The notes below the pieces were generated by a model, which saw only the letters and a list, made by a program, of their open reading frames with translations, was not told where the DNA came from and did no database searches. Both the position numbers and the translations under genes were made by a program. A DNA stretch of 40,313 nt from positions 1 through 40,313 of the forward strand of contig NZ_ALWX01000015.1 of NCBI RefSeq assembly GCF_000297495.1, in the 5' to 3' direction. How positions within the stretch are numbered: position 1 is the first letter of the stretch; every line of letters begins with the position of its first letter. Positions 28,747 to 37,782 of this stretch are shown here, piece after piece. Source of the stretch: Janibacter hoylei PVAS-1 (GTDB lineage: Bacteria > Actinomycetota > Actinomycetes > Actinomycetales > Dermatophilaceae).

Positions 28747-29046
28747 TCACGCGGCGCACTCGGTGCAGACCGGTCCGTTCTTGCCGTCCGTCGCCAGCTG
28801 GCTGCGGTGGTGGACGAGGAAGCAGCTGGTGCAGGTGAACTCGTCGGCCTGGCGCGGGACCACGCGGACGGACATCTCCTCACCGGAGAGGTCCGCACCG
28901 GGCAGCTCGAAGCCTTCGGCCATCTCCGTCTCGTCGACGTCGACATTGGCGGAGGTCGCGTCGCCGCGACGGGACTTCAGCTCCTCGATGGAGTCCTCGG
29001 ACAGGTCGTCGTCCGTCTTGCGAGGGGCGTCGTAGTCGGTCGCCAT
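28747..29046 (-). CDS. DUF4193 family small zinc-ribbon-like protein
   Basis: 99-residue acidic protein with a C-terminal Cys pair arrangement. The N-terminal half is highly charged (MATDYDAPRKTDDDLSEDSI, DVDETEMAEGFELPGADL). The C-terminal part reads FTCTSCFLVHHRSQL...VCTECAA, two CxxC motifs about 24 residues apart that could bind zinc. The family is actinobacterial and its function is unknown. ATG at 29044-29046 has AGGAGAG immediately upstream. It heads the run DUF4193-dut-DUF3710-OB fold-DUF3159, all spaced by a few bases or overlapping. A likely promoter lies in the preceding gap. Confidence 0.88.
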   Translation of the reverse strand: MATDYDAPRKTDDDLSEDSIEELKSRRGDATSANVDVDETEMAEGFELPGADLSGEEMSVRVVPRQADEFTCTSCFLVHHRSQLATDGKNGPVCTECAA

Positions 29047-29118
29047 CTCTCCTGATTTCTGTGATGTGACACGGGCAGTGGGGGTGGTTCGCCGTCGTCA
29101 ACGCAGCAGGTGCTGAAT

Positions 29119-29145
29119 TTGTGCCCGGCGCGCCGGATTGTGCCC
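29119..29145 (-). promoter_or_regulatory. Repeated GGGCACAA elements around a CCGGCGCGCCGG palindrome
   Basis: In the gap before DUF4193 the minus strand carries GGGCACAA twice, flanking the perfect 12-bp palindrome CCGGCGCGCCGG (29125-29136). CACAAT/CACAAA could be -10 boxes. An outer 10-bp inverted repeat (29103-29112 with 29169-29178) encloses them and extends to the stop codon of the monophosphatase gene. Role unproven. Confidence 0.35.
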
Positions 29146-29177
29146 CATCCGCTGGCTGTGCGCCACCTCACCTGCTG

Positions 29178-30032
29178 CTAGTCGAGACCCTCGGCTCCCA
29201 CGGTCCCGACGGCGCGGTCGAGGACCTCCCCGAGCGCCGCCCTGAGGCGGGGCGGCCCGGCCAGGGTCATGGTCGCCCGGGGCGCCCCGCCGGCAAGGTC
29301 GGTGACCTCCGCACCCGCCTCGGTCGCGACGAGCCAGCCGGCGGCCATGTCCCACGGGTTGAGACCCCGCTCGTAGTAGACATCGAGGCTCCCCTCGGCC
29401 ACCCGGCACAGGTCGAGCGCCGCGCTGCCGAAGCGTCGGATGTCCCTCACGCGGGGCAGCACGTGGGTGAGCACCTCGGCCTGCCAGGCCCGGCGACCCG
29501 CGTCGTATCCGAAGCCCGTGCCGCACAGCGCGGTGGCCAGGTCCGTCTCGGCCACGGCCAGGCGCACCGGCGCGTCGTCGCCGACGGCGCGCCAGGCACC
29601 GCCACCGGACCATGCTGTGTACCGCTCCCCCGTCACCGGGTTGACGACCGCTCCGGCCACGGGCTGCCACGCACCATCGGTCGTCGGGTCACCGACGACG
29701 GCGGCGACGGACACCGAGTACGCGGGCACGTCGTAGAGGTAGTTGACCGTGCCGTCGATCGGGTCGACGACCCAGGTGATGCCGGACGTCCCTGCGCGAC
29801 CGCCGCGCTCCTCGCCGGCGAAGGCGTCGTCCGGGCGCAGCTCGCCGAGCCGGCGCAGCAGCAGGTCCTGGCTGCGCTGGTCCATGACGGTGACGACGTC
29901 GGTCGCCGACGTCTTGGTCTCGGCGACCTCGAGGTCACGCGGGCGCTCCTGCGTGATGAGGTCGCCGGCCTCGAGGGCCACCGTCAGGGCGATGACCGCC
30001 AGGGCCGCGGGGTCGGTCGTGGGGGTCGGCAC
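29178..30032 (-). CDS. Inositol monophosphatase family protein
   Basis: 284-residue Mg2+-dependent, Li+-sensitive sugar-phosphate phosphatase of the IMPase/FBPase-like superfamily. Metal ligands are clear: AGEERGG (Glu74/Glu75), WVVDPIDGTVNYLY (Asp90, Asp93, with Gly94-Thr95) and NPWDMAAGWLVATEAGA near residue 225, containing the third Asp. Substrate could be inositol-1-phosphate, needed for phosphatidylinositol or mycothiol, or another phosphate such as PAP; the sequence does not decide. GTG at 30030-30032 is 2 nt after the hemH stop, so the two are co-transcribed. In M. tuberculosis, suhB (Rv2701c) lies at the equivalent place close to sigA. Confidence 0.88.
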   Translation of the reverse strand: MPTPTTDPAALAVIALTVALEAGDLITQERPRDLEVAETKTSATDVVTVMDQRSQDLLLRRLGELRPDDAFAGEERGGRAGTSGITWVVDPIDGTVNYLYDVPAYSVSVAAVVGDPTTDGAWQPVAGAVVNPVTGERYTAWSGGGAWRAVGDDAPVRLAVAETDLATALCGTGFGYDAGRRAWQAEVLTHVLPRVRDIRRFGSAALDLCRVAEGSLDVYYERGLNPWDMAAGWLVATEAGAEVTDLAGGAPRATMTLAGPPRLRAALGEVLDRAVGTVGAEGLD

Positions 30033-30034
30033 GG

Positions 30035-31144
30035 TCAGTCCTGCCCGCACAGCGCGGGGCGGGACTCGCGCAGGTTGGGGCAGCAGCCCGCCGGGCACAC
30101 GGCCGGGTGCGAGTCGAGGTCGCGCCAGGTCGCCCGCGCGGGCTCCTCGCCGCGGGCCTGCGCGGCCCGCTCGAGCATGACGTCGACGAGTCCGCTGACG
30201 AAGGCGGGGTCGGCACCCGGCGTCGCCACGCGCGTCATCGCCAGGCCCAGCTCCGCGGCCGTCGCCGCCGCCTCGACGTCGAGGTCGTGGACGACCTCCA
30301 TGTGGTCGGAGACGAAGCCGATCGGCACGACGACGACGTGGCGGACCCCCTCGTCGGCGAGCTCGCGCATCCGGTCGTTGACGTCCGGCTCGAGCCACGG
30401 GGTGCGGGGCGAGCCGGACCGGGAGCAGAAGGCCAGCCCCGCTGCCAGGTCGGTGCCGAGCACCGTGTCGACCTCGGCGGTGATCGCGGCGGCGGTCTCG
30501 GCCTGGTCGGCCGAGTAGGCCCGCCCGTCGCCGTCCCCGGGGCCCGAGGTCTCGTCCATCGCGTCGGGGATGGAGTGGGTGACGTAGAGCAGGGCCACCG
30601 CGTCGGCCCCCACTGCGGCGACCGCCTCACGTGCCGCGGCGAGGGTGTCGCGGGCGAAGGTCGCGGCGAAGCCGGGGTGCTCGCCGAAGGGCCGGACCTT
30701 GTCGACGACCAGGCCCTCCCTCCCTTCGACGGCGTCGGCCAGCCCCTCGCGGTACTGCCGGCACGAGGAGTAGCTGCGCCACGCGCTCGTCGGCACGACG
30801 AGGACCCGCCGGGCACCGCCGGCGGTGAGCTCGTCGAGGGCCTCGTCGACGAAGGGGGTCGAGTTGCGGTTGCCGAGGACGACCGGCAGCGGGCAATCGC
30901 GGGCCGTGAGCTCCGCTGCGAGGTCCGCGACGAGGCGACGGTTGAGCGCCGGCAGCGGGCTGACACCGCCGACCCGCTCGTAGTGGGCGCCGACCTCGAC
31001 GAGCCGCTCGTCGGGCACCCCGCGGCCGGCGGTGACGCGACGCAGGAAGGGCAGGACCTCGTCGGGCCCTTCCGGCCCACCGAAGGACTGGACGAGCACC
31101 GCGTCGTACGGGCGAAGGGGGTGGTCGGTCATCGTCTCGGACAT
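30035..31144 (-). CDS. hemH: Ferrochelatase (coproporphyrin type) HemH/CpfC
   Basis: Inserts Fe2+ into coproporphyrin III (actinobacterial route) or protoporphyrin IX. 369 residues. Motifs: AVLVQSFGGPEGPDEVLPFL at the N-terminus; YERVGGVSPL; ALLYVTHSIPDAMDETSG with the conserved His of the active site; FCSRSGSPRTPWLEPDVND; VVVPIGFVSDHMEVVHDLD with the second conserved segment. The C-terminus ends VCPAGCCPNLRESRPALCG, a Cys group like the [2Fe-2S] site known in actinobacterial ferrochelatases. ATG at 31142-31144 is exactly six bases after a TACCTT -10 box, so the mRNA is probably leaderless. It completes the haem set with hemE and hemY at the left end. Divergent from sepH. Confidence 0.95.
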   Translation of the reverse strand: MSETMTDHPLRPYDAVLVQSFGGPEGPDEVLPFLRRVTAGRGVPDERLVEVGAHYERVGGVSPLPALNRRLVADLAAELTARDCPLPVVLGNRNSTPFVDEALDELTAGGARRVLVVPTSAWRSYSSCRQYREGLADAVEGREGLVVDKVRPFGEHPGFAATFARDTLAAAREAVAAVGADAVALLYVTHSIPDAMDETSGPGDGDGRAYSADQAETAAAITAEVDTVLGTDLAAGLAFCSRSGSPRTPWLEPDVNDRMRELADEGVRHVVVVPIGFVSDHMEVVHDLDVEAAATAAELGLAMTRVATPGADPAFVSGLVDVMLERAAQARGEEPARATWRDLDSHPAVCPAGCCPNLRESRPALCGQD

Positions 31145-31150
31145 GGACAC

Positions 31151-31156
31151 AAGGTA
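31151..31156 (-). promoter_or_regulatory. -10 box for leaderless hemH mRNA
   Basis: TACCTT on the minus strand, then GTGTCC, then ATG at 31144. The six-base gap places the transcription start on the start codon. Confidence 0.6.
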
Positions 31157-31238
31157 TCCCCGCGGCGTGTGCGTCCACGGATCGGGCCGGGCAGGTGGCA
31201 GAGTCGTCAGGGAGCACGATGGACGAGAGGGATAGTTG

Positions 31239-32435
31239 ATGCGCGACCTGCGACTCATCGGGGTGCACGACGACGGCGAGCACCTGCTGGTGACGGACGA
31301 CTCCGGTGAGGAGTACCGGCTTCGGATCGACGAGCCCCTGCGCGCCGCCGCCCGCCGGGACCGCCCGCGCCTCGGGCAGCTGCAGATCGCCATCGACAAC
31401 AACGTCCGGCCGCGCGAGGTGCAGGCGATGATCCGCGCCGGCGCGTCCGCCGACGAGGTCGCGGCCCGCACCGGCTGGGACCTCGACAAGATCGCGCGCT
31501 TCGAGGGACCGGTGCTCGCCGAGCGCGAGCACGTCGCGACCCGGGCGCAGGCCGTGCGGATGCGCGGCACGAACCAGGCCGGCTCCCCCGAGACCCTCGC
31601 CCAGCGCGCCACGATCCGGCTCACCGGCCGCGGTGTCGAGCCGTCGTCGGTCGTCTGGGACGCCTGCCGTGACGGCGAGGGCCAGTGGACGGTGTCGGCG
31701 GTCTTCACCGCCGGCGGGCGCGAGCGCACGGCGACCTGGTGGTTCGACCTCGCGGGCATGAGCGTGGTCGCCAAGAACGACGAGGCCAAGTGGCTCTCCG
31801 AGGCCGACACCCCGGCCGGTCCTGTGCCGACGACGGTGCACCGCCCCACGGCCGTCTTCGACGTCGAGGTCGAGGAGACCAAGGTCGAGCGGGCCCAGCG
31901 GGCCAACACCGACGACCTCATCAACTCCATGCGTGAGCACTCCGGCGCCAAGAGCCGCCGCCGCGGTGGTCGGCGCAAGACCCGCGCCGCCGCCGAGACC
32001 GCCCCCGCCGAGGACGCGCTGCCCATCGACGAGCTGCCCCCGCCGGCCGGGGGTACGCATCCGCGCGACGAGGAGTCGCCGGAGCGCGCCGCAGCGGCCG
32101 CTCGTGAGGAGTCGACCGCGGCCACCACCGTCGAGCAGGCAGCAGTTGCCGACGAGGCGAAGGACGGTACCCGGCCTGCCGAGGACGACGCCCCGGCGCC
32201 CAACGCTGATGCCGACACGGGGGCGGACGAGGCTCCCGAGGACGAGACCACGGTGGACGAGCCCGTGGACGAGGAGACGGCCTCGGAGCCCGACGTGTCC
32301 GATGAGGACGACTCGGGCCGGGACGACGCCGACAAGTCCTCCGAGGCGGACTCCGGCAGCAAGAGCCGTGGCCGCAAGGGCCGCGCGCGGGTCCCGAGCT
32401 GGGACGACGTGATGTTTGGGACCACCCGGGACTGA
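31239..32435 (+). CDS. sepH: Septation protein SepH (DUF3071)
   Basis: FtsZ-binding cell-division protein of actinobacteria that promotes FtsZ filament assembly. 398 residues. The conserved N-terminal DUF3071 domain (1-105) starts MRDLRLIGVHDDGEHLLVTD and includes the helix-turn-helix-like segment IRAGASADEVAARTGWDLDK followed by RFEGPVLAEREHVATRAQAV. A middle domain reaches about residue 245 (GEGQWTVSAVFTAGGRERTA). The remaining 150 residues are disordered and very acidic (Glu/Asp/Ala-rich), ending with a basic patch (SKSRGRKGRARVP) and the tail WDDVMFGTTR. ATG at 31239 has GAGAGG 8 nt upstream. Divergent from hemH, convergent with tdk (68 nt gap, no clear terminator). Confidence 0.93.
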   Translation: MRDLRLIGVHDDGEHLLVTDDSGEEYRLRIDEPLRAAARRDRPRLGQLQIAIDNNVRPREVQAMIRAGASADEVAARTGWDLDKIARFEGPVLAEREHVATRAQAVRMRGTNQAGSPETLAQRATIRLTGRGVEPSSVVWDACRDGEGQWTVSAVFTAGGRERTATWWFDLAGMSVVAKNDEAKWLSEADTPAGPVPTTVHRPTAVFDVEVEETKVERAQRANTDDLINSMREHSGAKSRRRGGRRKTRAAAETAPAEDALPIDELPPPAGGTHPRDEESPERAAAAAREESTAATTVEQAAVADEAKDGTRPAEDDAPAPNADADTGADEAPEDETTVDEPVDEETASEPDVSDEDDSGRDDADKSSEADSGSKSRGRKGRARVPSWDDVMFGTTRD

Positions 32436-32503
32436 CGGCAGGACGGCTGAGTCGCTTCCCTGCGGGCGGTCTCGCGCCCAGACCGGTCTCGTGACCAGCG
32501 CGG

Positions 32504-33184
32504 TCAGCCGCGCGGCGGCACCGGGCAGGCGTCGAGGTCGAAGGGCAGCACGTCCGCGGACTGCGCCGCGGCCCGAGCGGCCTGCGAGCTCATCCGCCGC
32601 ATGTGGTGGCGTCGGCAGAGCACCTCGTACTCGACCTCGGCGACGTGGTCGGGGTCGGCGGTGTCACCGACGACGACCTGCTCCCCCTCGACGACCATGA
32701 CGCCGTCGACGACGCGGGCATTGTGCGTCGCACGCCGTCCGCACCAGCACAGCGCCGACACCTGCAGCACCTGGGTGCGGTCGGCGAGCTCGATGAGCCG
32801 ACGGCTACCCGGGAAGAGCTCGGTGCGGAAGTCGCTCGTGATGCCGAAGGCGAAGACCTCGATGTCGAGCTCGTCGACGATGCGCGCGAGCTGCTCCACC
32901 TGCCCGGGCGTGTAGAACTGCGCCTCGTCGCAGATCAGGTAGTCGACCCGGCCACCCGCGGTGAGGTGGGCGACGACCGCCTCCCAGATGTCGAGGTCGG
33001 TGGCGACCTCGATCGCCGGGGTCTCCAGGCCGAGACGTGAGGAGAGCACCGCCTCGCCCGAGCGGTCGAGCCGGGTGAAGATCAGCCCCGCACGCCCGCG
33101 AGCGCGGTGGTTGTGGTCCATCTGCAGGGCGAGCGTGGACTTGCCGCAGTCCATCGTCCCGGCGAAGAAGCTCAGCTCCGCCAC
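32504..33184 (-). CDS. tdk: Thymidine kinase (class II)
   Basis: Salvage enzyme phosphorylating thymidine to dTMP. 226 residues, TK1-type fold. P-loop GTMDCGKST at residues 9-17; FTRLDRSGE; Walker B-like segment DYLICDEAQFY near residue 85 with the catalytic Glu; ITSDFRTELFPGSRRLIELAD (lasso region); and zinc ligands in CWCGRRAT and YEVLCRRHH. GTG at 33182-33184 begins 1 nt after the stop of the phosphodiesterase-like gene, so the pair is co-transcribed. The C-terminal tail (ACPVPPRG) is short and unremarkable. Convergent with sepH. Confidence 0.93.
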   Translation of the reverse strand: MAELSFFAGTMDCGKSTLALQMDHNHRARGRAGLIFTRLDRSGEAVLSSRLGLETPAIEVATDLDIWEAVVAHLTAGGRVDYLICDEAQFYTPGQVEQLARIVDELDIEVFAFGITSDFRTELFPGSRRLIELADRTQVLQVSALCWCGRRATHNARVVDGVMVVEGEQVVVGDTADPDHVAEVEYEVLCRRHHMRRMSSQAARAAAQSADVLPFDLDACPVPPRG

Positions 33185-33185
33185 G

Positions 33186-34337
33186 TCACTGCTCCTGCGG
33201 GGAGAGGACGAGCCAGGGCACCGCGACCTCGTCGGGGGTGATCGAGCCGTGCACCCCGAGCAGCGAGCGCAGCTCGGGCCGGTGGCGGCGGGAGTCGACG
33301 ACGGCGACGGGCCCGGTCATCGCGGCGATGACGTCGCCGATGCGCGGGCGCACGCTCGCACTCACGGTGCCGAACCAGCCGGCCTCGATCGCCTCCTCGG
33401 TCGTGACGACGAGGGCGTCCTCCCCCAGTCGCGCGCGCCACGTGTCGACGACGTCGTCGCGGGCGCCGGGCCGCACGTGCAGCTGGACGCAGCGCGGTTC
33501 CCCCGAGACGTGACGTACACCGGCATCGAGATGGGCGTCGGTGGCGATGTCGGGTCGGGCCTCGAGCGGCACGTCGACCATGCCGTGGTCGGCGGTGATG
33601 TGCAGCGCCGTGTCGCGCGGCAGCGATGAGGCGAGCCGGGCCAGCTCGGCGTCGACGGACTCGAGCTCGGCGACCCACTCGTGGGAGTCGCAGCCGTGGA
33701 CGTGGCCGACCTTGTCGATGTCGCCCCAGTAGAGGTAGACCAGCCCGCGCGGCTGGGCCCGCACGGCGCGCAGCGTCGCGTCGACCCGCTGGGCGAGGCT
33801 CGAGGCGGCGACGAAGGAGCCTCCGCGCAGCGCCGCCTCGGTCAGGCCCGACCCGTCGAAGAAGCCCGGCCCGATCCGGGTGACGCCGACGCCGGCCTCC
33901 ACAGCGGCCTCGAAGACCGTCGGGGCGGGCTGCCAGCGTCGCGGCGCGGGCCCGTCCTCCCACGACAGCTCGTTGAAGACGCTGTCGGTGTCGGGGTCAT
34001 AGGCCTCGTAGCCGACGAGCCCGTGGGCGCCGGCGAGCGTGCCGGTGCCGAAGGTGCCCATCGAGGTCGCCGTTGTCGACGGGAAGCCGCAGTCGATGGT
34101 GCGGGCGGCGTCGGCGTCCTGGAGGAGCTGCCGCAGGAAGGGCGCGTGCCCACCCCGACGGGCGAGCAGTTGGGCCCCGAGTCCGTCGACGAGGACGACG
34201 ACGGCCCTGCGGGCGGGACGAAGGGGGCGGTCCCCTCCCTTCGTCAGGCCGGGGACGCCCAGGCTCGTCGCGACGGCCGGCAGCACGCGGTCGAGCCGCG
34301 GCGTGGCGGGCAGGAGGGGCGAGTGGTGGTGCGTCAT
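33186..34337 (-). CDS. Alkaline phosphatase superfamily protein (nucleotide pyrophosphatase/phosphodiesterase-like)
   Basis: 383-residue metal-dependent hydrolase. The two-metal core residues are visible: VVVLVDGLGAQLL (first Asp), DCGFPSTTATSMGTFGTGTL with the Thr nucleophile, VYLYWGDIDKVGHVHGCDS (Asp and His) and HITADHGMVDVPL (Asp-His). No signal peptide is apparent, so it seems cytosolic, unlike classical PhoA. The phosphate ester or phosphodiester substrate is unknown. ATG at 34335-34337 overlaps the DUF5998 stop (ATGA) and tdk follows after 1 nt, giving a tight three-gene unit. Confidence 0.87.
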   Translation of the reverse strand: MTHHHSPLLPATPRLDRVLPAVATSLGVPGLTKGGDRPLRPARRAVVVLVDGLGAQLLARRGGHAPFLRQLLQDADAARTIDCGFPSTTATSMGTFGTGTLAGAHGLVGYEAYDPDTDSVFNELSWEDGPAPRRWQPAPTVFEAAVEAGVGVTRIGPGFFDGSGLTEAALRGGSFVAASSLAQRVDATLRAVRAQPRGLVYLYWGDIDKVGHVHGCDSHEWVAELESVDAELARLASSLPRDTALHITADHGMVDVPLEARPDIATDAHLDAGVRHVSGEPRCVQLHVRPGARDDVVDTWRARLGEDALVVTTEEAIEAGWFGTVSASVRPRIGDVIAAMTGPVAVVDSRRHRPELRSLLGVHGSITPDEVAVPWLVLSPQEQ

Positions 34338-34942
34338 GCGGGCGGGCGGTGCCCGATGCTCGCCGACAGGTCGCGGGCGAACTCGATGGCGCGATCGAGC
34401 GCCTCACGGCCTTCGGCCTGCGCGCTGATCCGCAGGGCGATGTCGTCGCTCGTGATGGTGCCGTCGTAGCCGTGGTCGCCGCCCTCGCAGTCCGGGTCGT
34501 TGCACTGCGCGGGCAGCAGGTCGACGCGGCTGACCGCGCCCCAGCCGACGGTGAGCGTGACCTCGCTGCCGAGGGACCCGGGCACATAGCTCGAGGGGTC
34601 ACCGACGACGTGGGTCAGCATGACGCCGCGCACCGAGGGGAGCGGGATGCACTCGGTCGTGGCCGTGGCGATCTCGTGGGCCCCGGAGAAGTGGTCCGGG
34701 AAGTCGTCGGCGTGGGCGACGACGAGCCGGGTGCCGGTGCGGGCGAAGACCGTGATGTGCCGCCGCACGGCGTCCTGGTCGAAGGTCGTCTCCTGGTGCA
34801 CGAGGTGACCGTGCACGTCCTCGGACCCGACCGCGGCCTTGATGACGTCGGCGACGAGGGCCGGGTAGTAGCCCGCGCGCTCGATGTCGGCCATGAGGGC
34901 GTCCGGGAGCGAGATCGCCGTGAGATCAGCAGGTGCGGGCAT
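34334..34942 (-). CDS. DUF5998 family protein
   Basis: 202-residue conserved actinobacterial protein of unknown function. Soluble; contains LPDALMADIERAGYYPALVA, ETTFDQDAVRRHITVF, LVVAHADDFP and a Cys/Asp segment PAQCNDPDCEGGDHGYDGTI that might bind a metal. I start it at ATG 34940-34942 because a -10-like CACAAT lies seven bases upstream on the minus strand and homologues begin MP.. from memory; another in-frame ATG at 34951 adds MAH. Its stop overlaps the next gene's start. It is 21 nt downstream of the GNAT/acyl-CoA synthetase stop, so it may share that transcript or use its own promoter. Confidence 0.85.
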   Translation of the reverse strand: MPAPADLTAISLPDALMADIERAGYYPALVADVIKAAVGSEDVHGHLVHQETTFDQDAVRRHITVFARTGTRLVVAHADDFPDHFSGAHEIATATTECIPLPSVRGVMLTHVVGDPSSYVPGSLGSEVTLTVGWGAVSRVDLLPAQCNDPDCEGGDHGYDGTITSDDIALRISAQAEGREALDRAIEFARDLSASIGHRPPA

Positions 34943-34963
34943 GTGGGCCATTGTGCCCCAGCG

Positions 34964-37649
34964 TCAGGTGAGGCTCCGCGCGCCGGTGTCGATCCGGCGA
35001 CGGGTCACCGGCGCGATCATGACGTCGGCGCCGAGCACCGTGGCTCCCTCGGGGTGGGCGACCACGGGGTTGAGCTCGACCGACGACAGCTCGAGGAAGT
35101 CGTCGGACATGATCGACAGCCGCCCGAGGATGTCCTCGAGCGCCGCCCGGTCGACCGGCGCCGCGCCGTCGTGCCCCATGAGCAGCGGGGCGAGCTTGAG
35201 GTCCTCGACGAGCTCGCGCACGTCGACGTCGGTGAGCGGCGGGATCCGGTAGGCGATGTCGTCGAGCAGGGTCGTCGGCGCCCCCGCGATGCTGAAGGAG
35301 ACGACCGGCCCGAAGAGCGGGTCCTCCAGCGTCGAGAGCACCGTCGACACCCCCGGCCGGGCCATCCGCTGCACGACGAAGTAGTTGGCATCCATCGGCG
35401 CCAGCCGCCGGTCGAGGGTCTCGAAGGCCGAGCGCACCGCGTGCGCGTCGTGCAGGTCGACGCGGATGCCCTCGAGGAGGGCCTGCCCGCGCACCAGCGG
35501 GGAGAGTGACTTCACGACGACCGGGTAGCCGATCTCCTCCGCGATGGCGACGGCCTCGTCGGCGTCGGCCACCTCAAAGCGGGGCCACACGTCGATGCCG
35601 TAGGCGGCGAGCAGCTCACGGGACTCGTCGCTCGTGAGGGCTCGGCCCTCCGGGTCCTCCTCGAGCACCCGGTCGAGGAGCGCCCGCGCAGCCCACCGGT
35701 CGATGCCATCGCGCACGACGGTCTCGCCCTTGTCCTTGTCGCGCCACTGCCCGTAGTCCGTCGCCAGGGCCAGTGCCCGGATGGCCTCCTCGGGCATCGG
35801 GTAGAGCGGCACCGCCTGGCGCGGGGTGTCGTCGGCAACCTCGCCGGTCTCGTGGAGGAAGGCGGCGTCACCCCCTTCGTCGACGCCGCGCAGACCGAGC
35901 AGCGTCGCCACGCACGGCTTGTCGGATCGGGAGGCGGCGTGCCGCAGGGCGTCGACGACCTCCTGGTCCAGGGCACCGACGGGCGGGATGAAGCAGACGA
36001 TGACGGAGTCGACGTCGGGGTCACCGAAGGCGGCGTCGACCGCTCTCTGGAACTCGCGCGCCGAGGCCTCGGTCGGGATGGCGACCGGACCGTGCACGAC
36101 CTCGAGGCCGCGCTCGGTGGCGTTGTCGGCGCAGAGCGCGGCCAGCTGGCTGGAGTTGCCGACGATGGCCACGCGGCGCCCCGCCGGCAGCGGCTGGTGG
36201 ACGAGCAGCTGCGCGACGTCAAACATCTGGTGGACGTTTTCGCAGTGGATGACCCCGGCCTGCTGCAGCATCGAGCCGAAGACGTGCGGCTTGACCTTGG
36301 GCTTGCGGACCTTGTGCCCGGGGGGCGCGCCGTAGGTCGCCGACGCCGGCTTGACGACGATGACCGGCTTGTTGGAGGCGAGGTGACGTGCCACGCGGGA
36401 AAACTTGCGCGGGTTGCCCATCGACTCGAGATAGAGCCCCACCGCGTGGGTGCGCTCGTCGTCGACCCAGTACTGCATGAGGTCGTTGCCGGAGACGTCG
36501 ACCCGGTTGCCCGCGGAGGCGAAGACCGAGATGCCGAGGTTGCGTCGCGCCGCCGAGTCGAGGTTGGCGATCGCGAGCGCGCCACTCTGCGAAAACAGGC
36601 CGAGGTGGCCCGGGCGCGGGATGACCGGGGTCAGGGTCGCGTTGAGACTCACCGCGGGGTCGTTGTTGATCAGGCCGAAGGAGTTGGGTCCGAGCACCCG
36701 CATGCCGTGGGTCCGGGCGAGCCGGAGCACCTCCTGCTGCCGCGCGGCCCCGGCCTCGTCGACCTCGGCGAAGCCCGAGGAGATGATGAGCAGGGTCTTG
36801 ACCCCCACCGCGGCGCACTCGAGGACGACCTGGGTCACCCGCTCGGCGGGCACCGCGATGACGGCGAGCTCCACTCCCCCCTCGATCCTCCCCGACCGTG
36901 CGCACGGCCGTCAGGCCGAGGATCTCCCCCGCGTCCGGGTTGACCGCGTGGATCTGACCGGTGAAGCCGCCGTCGAGGACCTGCTTGAGCACCTGGTGGC
37001 CGATGGCCCGCTCACGCCGGCTGGCGCCGATGACCGCCACCGAGGTCGGGTGGAGCATGGCCCGCACGCTCTGCGACTCGGCGCGGTGCTCGCGGGCGAA
37101 GCGCACCGACAACGACTCGGCAGTGGGCTCGATGGCGAAGTGGAGGGTGACGACCCCGTCCTCGAGGCGGCGGCTCACCTGGTAGCCGGCCTCGGAGAAG
37201 ACGGAGAGCATCTTGCGGTTGTGCGGCAGCACCTCCGCCTCGAACTCGGTGATGTCGCCGGCGTGGGCGATGGCCGCGAGGTGCTCGAGCAGCACCGACC
37301 CGATGCCCTTGCCGTGGTAGTGGTCGGAGATGTTGAAGGCGACCTCGGCACTGTGCGGGCTCACCCGGTCGTAGCGCCCGATGCCGATGATGTCGTCGCC
37401 GATCGTCGCGACCAAGGCCATCCGGTCGTGGTAGTCGACCTCGGTGAAGCGCTTGATGTCGCGGTCGCTCAGGGTCCGCATCGGCGCGAAGAAGCGCAGG
37501 TAGATCGACTCGTCGGACTGGCGCGAGTGGAATTGCCGGATGCCGTCGGCATCGGACGGCTTGATCGGCCGCAGTCTGCAGACCGAGCCGTCCCGCAGGA
37601 CGACGTCGGCCTCCGCCAGCACCGGGTATCCCGGTGGGAGCTCCGTCAT
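34964..37649 (-). CDS. GNAT acetyltransferase fused to NDP-forming acyl-CoA synthetase-like protein, apparent frameshift
   Basis: Two-module protein of about 894 residues. Residues 1-190 are a GNAT domain ([20 protein letters not shown], with acetyl-CoA-binding [14 protein letters not shown]). From about 215 the ADP-forming acyl-CoA synthetase modules follow: CoA-binding ([33 protein letters not shown]), a central succinyl-CoA-ligase-like domain ([20 protein letters not shown]) and an ATP-grasp domain ([30 protein letters not shown]). Such Pat-type fusions acetylate lysines, including on acetyl-CoA synthetases, and the synthetase part is often a regulatory sensor. The frame breaks at the plus-strand C4 run 36890-36893 (minus strand GGGGAGGATC); one base less joins TAVRTVG to [18 protein letters not shown] at 37647-37649 lies seven bases after a CAGGAT -10-like box. 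Divergent from parC. Confidence 0.85.
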
Positions 37650-37782
37650 GTCCCCAATCCTGCCACGGGCCCCTCGTGCCGCCCCCCGCGGCAGGTCACG
37701 TGTGTCGGTCCCGGCCCGACAGCGGCGAAGGGGGAAGATGGGTGGGCTCATCAGCACCAGCCCACGAGGAGTCACCGCCCGC

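Noticed and set aside
37738-37782. Longer parC N-terminus from ATG 37738
   Set aside because: It has a good ribosome-binding site, but the extra 15 residues do not look like the family N-terminus, which begins MARR at 37783; kept as an alternative only.
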